Origin: Gemmatimonadaceae bacterium
Lineage (GTDB): Bacteria > Gemmatimonadota > Gemmatimonadetes > Gemmatimonadales > Gemmatimonadaceae
DNA length: 20,043 nucleotides
Direction: 5' to 3'
Assembly: GCA_017881545.1 (NCBI GenBank)
Contig: JADGQU010000009.1
Span: 1-20,043 of the forward strand
Translations under genes and position numbers: made by a program
The notes under the pieces: model-generated
What the model saw: only the letters and a program-made list of their open reading frames with translations
Databases searched by the model: none
Told to the model about the DNA's origin: nothing
In this document: positions 14,402 through 20,043 of the stretch, one piece after another
Layout: every line of letters starts with the position of its first letter
Position numbering within the stretch: the stretch's first letter is position 1

Positions 14402-15153
14402 GCGTCCGGCCCCGATGTCACCGGAGCGCCCGCTTCTTCGAGGGGCGCAACGAAGTTGAAGCTCTTGAGACGAAGGTTGCCTCGGGGGCCGAGTGTCTCA
14501 TCGTGTTCGTAAAGAGTGACGGAGCAATTCGCGATATCGGCCTTCTTGTCAATTGCGAGCAGCTCCGTTTCCGTGAGGTGCTCGAGGATGTAGCGCATGC
14601 AGAGCACGACCACCGCGTGGCAGACGATGAGAACGCGCCGGCCGCGGAGCTCGCGCGAGATCATCTCGGTGGCGCTACGCAGGCGGAGAATGACGTCGCA
14701 CCAGCTTTCTCCTCCGGGCGGCCGGTGGTAGAACTTGCCGAGGAGTCGGCGGAATTCGGCCTGCTCGGGGTGGATGTCTCTGATTCCGAGGGCGGTCAGC
14801 CGGTCGAGAATTCCAAATTCCTTCTCGCGGAATCGCTCGTCGACCATGAGCGAGTAGGCATCTTCTCGAATTCCGGCGGTCTTGACGATGAGGCCGGCGG
14901 TGTGCCGCGCCCGCAGATACGGGGAAGTGAGAACGATGTTGGGCCGATCCTCGGGAGGGAGCGTTCGAAACCAGTTGCCGAGCGCGATCGCCTGGCGCTG
15001 GCCGAGGTCGGAGAGGGGGACATCGACGTCGCGGATGTCGAGATCGATCATCGGATGGCCGGCCTCGAGTGCCGCATCGCGCGCGACGTTGCCGGCGGAT
15101 TCACCGTGGCGGACGACATAGAGCAGGTCCGGCCAGATCTGGTTCTGTTTCAC
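14383..15153 (-). CDS. Histidine phosphatase superfamily protein (phosphoglycerate-mutase-like)
   Basis: This is a 256-residue protein starting at GTG 15153. The active-site motif is YVVRHGESAGN, with His16 as the phospho-accepting residue of the RHG motif. SSPY-like TSPYLRARHTAG, the acidic segment DERFREKEFGILDRL, and VLIVCHAVVVLCMRYIL with the second catalytic His complete the superfamily pattern. Members dephosphorylate or isomerise many phosphorylated metabolites, so the substrate is unknown. Compared with short cobalamin-type phosphatases it has an insert around MIDLDIRDVDVPLSDLGQ and a C-terminal tail of about 50 residues after the second His. It is monocistronic and convergent with the kinase. 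Confidence 0.85.
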   Translation of the reverse strand: MKQNQIWPDLLYVVRHGESAGNVARDAALEAGHPMIDLDIRDVDVPLSDLGQRQAIALGNWFRTLPPEDRPNIVLTSPYLRARHTAGLIVKTAGIREDAYSLMVDERFREKEFGILDRLTALGIRDIHPEQAEFRRLLGKFYHRPPGGESWCDVILRLRSATEMISRELRGRRVLIVCHAVVVLCMRYILEHLTETELLAIDKKADIANCSVTLYEHDETLGPRGNLRLKSFNFVAPLEEAGAPVTSGPDANVGAR

Positions 15154-15235
15154 GCGCAGAATCTGGTCAAGGAGCGTACCATGTCCAGCTTCGAGCTGGC
15201 GTGATGTGGTGCGAACCTTGTAAGATCGCTTCAGG

Positions 15236-15697
15236 ATGAGATCGACGCCCGAACAGCATGATCCCGATTGGCCGCGCTACCCGGAAACCATCCTCAGTTT
15301 CTTGACCAAGCCAGTTGTGGAAATCGATCTGCGTGCGATACCGTCAGAGCGCGCGATCGCGGATCTGGCTGCGGCTGGATTCGGCCAACCGTTCGCGATA
15401 CTCACGGCATTTGATCCTGGCGGGCGGGATATCTCACTGTCGGAAAATAAAAGACGGTCGCGCGATCTGGGTCAGCGGTTGAATGTGGAGGGCTACAGTT
15501 TCGCGCATGTAGATGCGTGTTCACCTGATCGCGCGCATCGTGAGGGCAGCGTGGCTGTCGTGATGCCGCAGGATAAAGCGATCGATCTTGCGCGCGAGAT
15601 GGAACAGGTCGCGATTTTCTGGTTCGACGGGGCGCGGTTCTGGATTCTTGGCGTTCTTGTGGAGTCCGACCCTCTTATGCTGCCGCGCAACTCGTGA
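15236..15697 (+). CDS. DUF3293 family protein
   Basis: This is a 153-residue protein of unknown function. The segment FAILTAFDPGGRDISLSENK followed by RRSRDLGQRL matches the DUF3293 core (a Thr-Ala-x-Asp/Asn-Pro motif, then an Asn- and Arg-rich helix). A C-terminal AIFWFDGARFWIL supplies an aromatic strand. No signal peptide or membrane span is present, so it is probably cytosolic. The ATG lies beside AGG in TTCAGGATG, with a possible TAAGAT -10 box just upstream, implying a very short leader. It is divergent from the phosphatase gene and probably transcribed alone. Confidence 0.75.
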   Translation: MRSTPEQHDPDWPRYPETILSFLTKPVVEIDLRAIPSERAIADLAAAGFGQPFAILTAFDPGGRDISLSENKRRSRDLGQRLNVEGYSFAHVDACSPDRAHREGSVAVVMPQDKAIDLAREMEQVAIFWFDGARFWILGVLVESDPLMLPRNS

Positions 15698-15705
15698 ATC
15701 TTCGA

Positions 15706-15786
15706 AACTGCGACTGAAGACTAATCTGCCCGGAGCCATCAGCTTGCTCGCCGACAGCCCCGGGCAGGTAGTCTTGAGTTGCAACT
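15706..15786. terminator. Long hairpin between convergent genes, likely bidirectional terminator
   Basis: AAGACTA (15717-15723) pairs with TAGTCTT (15769-15775), and CTGCCCGG (15726-15733) with CCGGGCAG (15760-15767). Weaker complementarity extends outward (ACTGCGACT against AGTTGCAACT). It fills most of the 95-base gap between the DUF3293 and TPR genes. The T tracts are poor, so strength is uncertain. Confidence 0.5.
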
Positions 15787-15792
15787 AAAGAA

Positions 15793-17283
15793 CTAGGTCA
15801 CCGGTTTGTAGCGATATCCGTACGCCCCGCCCTTCGCCGACATGATCTTGAACGTCCCGGACTTCTTCGGCGCTACCGGTCCGACCGTCGCGGTTTCCGT
15901 CGAGATCACCGTCCCGGCCTTATCGAGGAGCTCGACGTTCATTGTGTAAGTCTTGGACGTCGTCCCGCGATTCTCGATCGTTCCGCCCACTAGCGTTTGA
16001 TCCGGCCGGCGCGTGAACTCGGTCACCACCACCTTCACCGGCGCATCCTCTGATTTGGCGTTGAAGAACACCAAGGAGTCGGTGTAGATCTTCTGGAGCT
16101 TCTTGTCCTTCGTTCCCTTGTAGAGTCCCTGGTACGCGAAGGCGTAGAGCAGCGGATTGTCGGGGTTGCTCGGATCGAGCGCTATCAGCCGATCGATCAG
16201 CGGAAATGCTTTCGGAAATTCGCTGTTCTGGATGTACGTCGCGGCCAAATTGTTAATCGCATCGCGCGAATAAGGATTCTGCGTCAACGCCGCATCAAAA
16301 AGCTTGATTGCGTCGGCCTGATGTCCATTGCGGGTCGCAACCACGCCCGCATGGACGAGAGAGATCTCCCCATACTTGGCCGGGTTGGCGAGCATCGGCG
16401 CGTAGAGCGTGGGGACCGTCGCGCTGTCACCTGCCGCCACGTACATGCGGCCTGCCTGGTCGATCGCGTCGGCGAGAAGAAGATCGTTGTTGGCGACCGC
16501 TATGTAATCCTGCCACGGCTTGATCGCGGCCTTCGCGGCGGCGCGTTTGGCGGCGCCGGTCTGTGTCTCTGCCGCGTCGGACCCGGCCGATGCGATCTCG
16601 TACATCGTCTTCATGCGGACATCGGCGTACACCGTGTCAGTCCCGGCGGCGGCGAGCGCCTGCTTCCAGTAGTCGCTCGCGGCCGGCAAGTTCTTCCGGC
16701 TCTGGGCGATGGAGCCGAGGACGGAGTAGGCGTACGGCGCGTGTCGGTCGAGCACCAGCGATCTCTTGGCCAGAGTTTCGGCGGAATCCAGCTGTCCCGC
16801 GTTCAATGCGCTGATTGCTCCGTTGAGCGCGTTGAGCCATGGCTTCTGCTGGCGCCACTGGGTGATCGTCGTCGCGCACTCGGGCGAAGCTTTCTCGACG
16901 ATCGAAAACGCGGAATCGGCAGCCACGTATAGATCGATCGTCCCGGTAGGGTTCGTCGTCAGCCCGAGCGCGCTCCGTGGCACTACGCTGGGAGTGTTCG
17001 GTCGCATCAGAAAAAGGATGTACGCCTCGCCACGCAGATAATTGCGCGCGGTGGGGTTGTCGGTGCCGTTGTCGGCGAGCCTGAGCACGTCCTGCAGGTC
17101 CCGCGTTGGATTTCCCTTGTCGCCGGCGGAGATGGCGCGCGTCATCGAGAACTGGGCCTTCGCGATGTCGCCCCTCGTGTTGGCGGTGGGATCGCAGCTG
17201 ACCGCGCCTTGCGCCGCGAGCGGCGATGCGGCGGCGACGCCGATCGCGAATGCTGCCGCGATTTGGTTCATAAGGACTCTCAT
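15793..17283 (-). CDS. Exported TPR-repeat protein with C-terminal FxLYD-like domain
   Basis: This is a protein of about 496 residues. A signal peptide (MRVLMNQIAAAFAIGVAAAS, then PLAAQ) indicates export. The middle is helical and repeat-like, with TPR signatures such as DSAETLAKRSLVLDRHAPYA, ADAIKLFDAALTQNPYSRDA and EFPKAFPLIDRLIALDPSNP. These are scaffold repeats that bind peptides or partner proteins. The last 80 residues (VEFTRRPDQ region onward, NRGTTSKTYTMNVELLDKAG) resemble the beta-sandwich FxLYD domain of cell-surface proteins. ATG 17283 is chosen over TTG 17286 because AGGGAG lies 7 bases before it. A TATATTAT stretch near 17333-17340 could be its -10 box. The leader contains a run of seven C residues. 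The function is unknown. Confidence 0.8.
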   Translation of the reverse strand: MRVLMNQIAAAFAIGVAAASPLAAQGAVSCDPTANTRGDIAKAQFSMTRAISAGDKGNPTRDLQDVLRLADNGTDNPTARNYLRGEAYILFLMRPNTPSVVPRSALGLTTNPTGTIDLYVAADSAFSIVEKASPECATTITQWRQQKPWLNALNGAISALNAGQLDSAETLAKRSLVLDRHAPYAYSVLGSIAQSRKNLPAASDYWKQALAAAGTDTVYADVRMKTMYEIASAGSDAAETQTGAAKRAAAKAAIKPWQDYIAVANNDLLLADAIDQAGRMYVAAGDSATVPTLYAPMLANPAKYGEISLVHAGVVATRNGHQADAIKLFDAALTQNPYSRDAINNLAATYIQNSEFPKAFPLIDRLIALDPSNPDNPLLYAFAYQGLYKGTKDKKLQKIYTDSLVFFNAKSEDAPVKVVVTEFTRRPDQTLVGGTIENRGTTSKTYTMNVELLDKAGTVISTETATVGPVAPKKSGTFKIMSAKGGAYGYRYKPVT

Positions 17284-17368
17284 CAAGGATCTCCCTGACT
17301 TGTAATGGAAAAGGGGGGGCCAAATACGTCCGATAATATACCGCTACATGCCCATCGTTCCGCCCGGC

Positions 17369-18886
17369 CTAGTAGGTCCTGGCGGCTTCCTTTACCAGCT
17401 CCAGCGCCCGCCGAACATGCCCTTCGGTCGTGTGGATGTTGCCGATCGCGATGCGAAGGGCATAACTCCCGCGCACCCGGGTGTGCGAGAGATAGACTTC
17501 GCGCCCAGCGACGACCTTGGCCAGCGTTCGGGAATTATGATCGTCCAGCTCGCGGCCCCTCATGCCGGGCGGACAGTGCCGGAATACTACGGTCGAGAAG
17601 TTCACGTCCGCCATTCGTTCCAGCTCGGGATCAGCGTCGATCCAGTCGCCGAGCAGGTGGGCGATCCGGATGTGCTCCCTGATCAGGGAGCGGAGGCCTT
17701 CCACGCCAAAATTCCTGATCACGAACCAGAGCTTGAGCGCGCGGAACCGGCGCCCGAGCGCGACCCCGTAGTCCATCAGGTTCGCGACGCTCTCGCCTTC
17801 GCTCACGATCAGATAGTCGGGAATGTGCTGGAACGCGCGCTTCAACAAATCCGGACGCCGGGTGTACAGCGCCGAGCAGTCCACAGGGGTGAACAGCCAC
17901 TTGTGGGGATTCACGACTAGCGAGTCGGCCCGGTCGCATCCGTGCAGCACGTGCTGCATCTCGGGCAGAATGGCCGCGGTGCCGCCGTACGATGCATCGA
18001 CGTGCAGCCACATCCCGTGCTTCCCGCAAACCTCGGCGATGGCCAGAACGGGATCGATGGCGGTGGTCGAAGTGGTCCCCACCGTGGCGACGACGGCGAG
18101 CGGCACGCGTCCCGCCCGCACATCGCTCTCAACCGCGCTAGCGAGCGCAGCCACATCCATCCTCAGCCCCGAATCGGTGGGGATTTTTCTCAGAGCTTCG
18201 AGGCCGAATCCGAGTGTCATCACGGCCTTGTCGACGCTCGAGTGCGCTTCCTCCGAGCAGTAGATCACGACCTTCGGCAAATCGGCACGTCCGGACATCC
18301 CTTCTTCGCGAATGCGGAGCTCGGGATGCATCTCTCGCGCGGCGGCCAGGGCGTAGAGGGTGTTCGACGACGCAGTGTCACCGATCGTACCGAACAGACC
18401 TTCCGGCAGCCCGAGCATCTGCCGCAACCAATCGAGCGTCAGAAACTCGAGCTCGGTCGCGGCCGGACTCGTTCTCCAAAGCATGGCGTTTACGTTGAGC
18501 GCCGCGCTCAGCGCCTCGCCCAGAACTCCCGCGGCGGTGGAGGAATTCGCGAAGTACGCCATGAAGTCCGGATGATTCCAGTGCGTCACGGCGGGCACGA
18601 TGAGTCTCTGGAAATCGGCGAGGATTTCGTCCATCGACTCGCCCCGTTGCGGCGGCGATTGGGGAAGCGCGCGTCGCACATCTCCGGGATGTACCGCGGG
18701 TAGCACTGGCCACTTCTCCGGCGCGTCGAGGTAGTCGGCGATCCAGTCGATCACGGCATAGCCGTGCTTCCGGAATTCGGCCGGCGACATGTCGGAAACC
18801 GGCCTCGCTGCGTGGGCCTGCGCCGGTGCGGGCTGCGTCGGGTTTTCGGCGGTCTGTTCTCGAGGCGGCGTCGGCTCCATCGTCAC
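17369..18886 (-). CDS. Group II PLP-dependent amino acid decarboxylase (aromatic amino acid type)
   Basis: This is a 505-residue protein. It removes the carboxyl group of an amino acid using pyridoxal phosphate. Seen: Pro/Ala-rich start (residues 1-30), WNHPDFMAYFANSSTAAGVL, GDTASSNTLYALAAARE, the cofactor-stacking His215 in SEEAHSSVDKAV, Asp297 in HVDASYGG, and the Schiff-base Lys329 in VVNPHKWLF. RAFQHIPDYL keeps the loop Tyr358 needed for decarboxylation; Phe at this site marks plant aldehyde synthases. GRRFRALKLWFVIRNFG is typical of the aromatic (Trp/Tyr/Phe/DOPA) branch, but the substrate is not fixed by sequence. The start is GTG 18886, or ATG 18880 two codons later. It is not an EgtE-type lyase, so it does not complete the ergothioneine pathway. 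Confidence 0.9.
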   Translation of the reverse strand: MTMEPTPPREQTAENPTQPAPAQAHAARPVSDMSPAEFRKHGYAVIDWIADYLDAPEKWPVLPAVHPGDVRRALPQSPPQRGESMDEILADFQRLIVPAVTHWNHPDFMAYFANSSTAAGVLGEALSAALNVNAMLWRTSPAATELEFLTLDWLRQMLGLPEGLFGTIGDTASSNTLYALAAAREMHPELRIREEGMSGRADLPKVVIYCSEEAHSSVDKAVMTLGFGLEALRKIPTDSGLRMDVAALASAVESDVRAGRVPLAVVATVGTTSTTAIDPVLAIAEVCGKHGMWLHVDASYGGTAAILPEMQHVLHGCDRADSLVVNPHKWLFTPVDCSALYTRRPDLLKRAFQHIPDYLIVSEGESVANLMDYGVALGRRFRALKLWFVIRNFGVEGLRSLIREHIRIAHLLGDWIDADPELERMADVNFSTVVFRHCPPGMRGRELDDHNSRTLAKVVAGREVYLSHTRVRGSYALRIAIGNIHTTEGHVRRALELVKEAARTY

Positions 18887-18977
18887 AAATATAGAGTCTC
18901 CACGGTTGCGGCACGGGGTTCCGCGTGACGCGTATATTTGCGACTCAATCGCGAGCCTTTACCACTATCGGGCAAGA

Positions 18978-19631
18978 ATGAAATCTGCTGGTTCCAGCGC
19001 GTTCGGGCGGAAAGCCGTCGCGCATCTCCGAAAGGCCGATCCCGTGATGAGGCAGGTGATCGACAAAGTCGGCGGCTACAAAGGCTGGCCGGCGAGCGTC
19101 GGGACACATTTCGACGCCGTGTGCCGCTCGATTGTATTTCAGCAGCTCTCCGGCAAAGCCGCGGGAACGATTCACGGGCGCTTTCAGGGACTTTTCGGCG
19201 GAAGAACGCCGCTTCCGGCCGAACTGGCATCGACATCCGACGAGCAGCTGCGCTCGATAGGGTTGTCGCGGCAGAAATCCTCATATCTCAAAGACCTTGG
19301 CTCCCGGGTTGCATTAGGAGAGCTACCGATCGAGACGCTTCACGAGCTGACCGACGACGAAATCATCTCCGCGCTCACAGCAGTCAAAGGCATTGGGCGA
19401 TGGACGGCGCAGATGTTCCTGATGTTCAGGCTCGGCCGGCCCGACGTGTTGCCCGACCTCGACCTGGGCGTGCAGAAAGGCATTCAGAGGGCGTATCGCT
19501 TGAGAAAACTTCCGACTCCGGAACGCGTAAAGAAGATCGGGGCCAAGTGGGCGCCGTATCGCACCGTGGGATCGTGGTACATGTGGCGGCTTATCGACAC
19601 GCCGAAACCCGTGCCCCGCTCGGGAGGCTGA
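18978..19631 (+). CDS. DNA-3-methyladenine glycosylase II-like (AlkA/HhH-GPD)
   Basis: This is a 217-residue protein. It excises alkylated bases such as 3-methyladenine from DNA. The HhH-GPD fold is clear: DAVCRSIVFQQLSGKAAGTI (about 46-65), IGLSRQKSSYLKDLGSRV, the helix-hairpin-helix LTAVKGIGRWTAQMFLMF (133-150), and LPDLDLGVQKGI with the likely catalytic Asp162. It lacks the N-terminal domain of E. coli AlkA and is closer to the compact bacterial/yeast Mag1-type enzymes. An in-frame ATG at 18789 would add 63 residues that lie over the divergent decarboxylase gene; 18978 is preferred because homology begins soon after it. The stop shares one base with the next gene's ATG (TGATG). Confidence 0.9.
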   Translation: MKSAGSSAFGRKAVAHLRKADPVMRQVIDKVGGYKGWPASVGTHFDAVCRSIVFQQLSGKAAGTIHGRFQGLFGGRTPLPAELASTSDEQLRSIGLSRQKSSYLKDLGSRVALGELPIETLHELTDDEIISALTAVKGIGRWTAQMFLMFRLGRPDVLPDLDLGVQKGIQRAYRLRKLPTPERVKKIGAKWAPYRTVGSWYMWRLIDTPKPVPRSGG

Positions 19632-20043
19632 TGTCTGACTCTCTTGTTTCGGTCGCGGATCAGACCGCGCAGTCACGCTCCTACGAGGACGCGCTGTCGC
19701 GCTGTCGCGTCGTGCTCGCTGCGTTGTTCGGCGAGCCGAAGGGGCGTTCGTTCGACGTAAAATTCTGGGACGGCTCGATCGATCGCGGGACGAACCCGCG
19801 CGCGCCGTTCACGCTGGTGCTCAACCGGCCGGCGTCGCTCCGCCGCATGCTCCTTCCCCCGAACGAGCTCTCCATCGTCGAGTCCTACATCAGCGGAGAC
19901 ACGGATATCGAGGGCAGCATGGAGGCGGCATCCAACCTCGGTGAAATGATTGGTGACCGCCTCCGCTCGCCCCTCGCGATTGCGCGGCTGGTCGGGCTCG
20001 TCGTGCGGCTCCCGGGCGCAGCCGACGATGATCTGGCCAATGC
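19631..20043 (+). CDS. Cyclopropane-fatty-acyl-phospholipid synthase family protein, N-terminal part
   Basis: The frame is open from ATG 19631 to the window end, so only about 137 residues are visible. FTLVLNRPASLRRMLLPPNE (residues 62-81) followed by ELSIVESYISGDTDIEG is the N-terminal region typical of CFA synthases and related SAM-dependent methyltransferases (Pfam CMAS neighbours). In the family this region precedes the methyltransferase domain that turns lipid double bonds into cyclopropane rings or adds methyl groups; the catalytic domain is beyond the window. The start overlaps the glycosylase stop by one base, pointing to co-transcription and coupled translation. Confidence 0.82.
   Translation, partial: MSDSLVSVADQTAQSRSYEDALSRCRVVLAALFGEPKGRSFDVKFWDGSIDRGTNPRAPFTLVLNRPASLRRMLLPPNELSIVESYISGDTDIEGSMEAASNLGEMIGDRLRSPLAIARLVGLVVRLPGAADDDLAN

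Noticed and set aside
14371..15204. 277-codon open frame on the + strand
   Set aside because: It lies antisense to the histidine phosphatase gene, whose - strand protein has clear RHG and second-His motifs. The + frame shows no recognisable domain and reflects codon bias in GC-rich DNA.
17942..18703. 253-codon open frame on the + strand
   Set aside because: It is antisense to the PLP decarboxylase, which carries all cofactor motifs.
17369..18886. Decarboxylase as the missing EgtE of the ergothioneine pathway
   Set aside because: It is a fold-type I group II decarboxylase with an AADC-like loop Tyr and NPHKW lysine motif, not an EgtE-like C-S lyase, and it is about 6 kb from the egt genes on a separate transcript.
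1..20043. CRISPR array, prophage, integron or complete insertion sequence
   Set aside because: No regularly spaced repeats, integrase, transposase or phage genes were seen in any frame.

Overview
The window is about 20 kb of gene-dense, fairly GC-rich bacterial chromosome. It holds 16 supported protein genes, two of them cut by the window ends. I see no rRNA, tRNA, CRISPR array, prophage or intact insertion sequence. Soil-type functions (ergothioneine synthesis, a GH9 glycanase, a cyclopropane-synthase-type enzyme), exported proteins whose signal peptides end in Ala-Gln-like cleavage regions, and Gemmatimonadota-like protein sequences suggest a soil or sediment bacterium, perhaps Gemmatimonadota. 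This assignment is inference; there is no rRNA to settle it.

Layout. 1-4173, mostly + strand: the end of a retropepsin-like aspartic protease, a large ArsR-type regulator with a palindrome touching its start codon, a noncoding stretch ending in a perfect intrinsic terminator (candidate small RNA), a SnoaL/DUF4440-like lipoprotein on the - strand, then a 2,4-dienoyl-CoA-reductase-like SDR overlapping a LOG-family phosphoribohydrolase. 4174-4614 is the largest noncoding stretch. It lies between convergent genes and contains a symmetric 112-bp palindrome and a second inverted-repeat structure of about 208 bp.

4615-11685 is a compact - strand run, read in the order egtB, egtD, egtA, PIG-L family hydrolase, GH9 glycoside hydrolase, Fpg/Nei DNA glycosylase. 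The gaps are 70 nt or less, egtB and egtD overlap by 4 nt, and a good sigma70-type promoter precedes egtB. EgtA (gamma-glutamylcysteine), EgtD (hercynine) and EgtB (sulfoxide synthase) supply the first steps of ergothioneine biosynthesis. EgtC and EgtE are not in the window.

11802-20043 holds a carbonyl-reductase-like SDR, an orphan multi-membrane-span sensor histidine kinase, a histidine-phosphatase-superfamily protein (-), a DUF3293 protein, an exported TPR/FxLYD protein (-), a group II PLP decarboxylase (-), and, divergent from it, an AlkA-like 3-methyladenine DNA glycosylase overlapping the start of a cyclopropane-fatty-acid-synthase-family gene that runs off the window.

Most of the window is ordinary chromosomal content. 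The least explained parts are noncoding: the two inverted-repeat structures at 4214-4585 and the terminator-ended region at about 1886-2062. Several enzymes also carry substitutions at normally conserved catalytic or binding residues (PIG-L, Fpg, dienoyl-CoA-reductase-like SDR).
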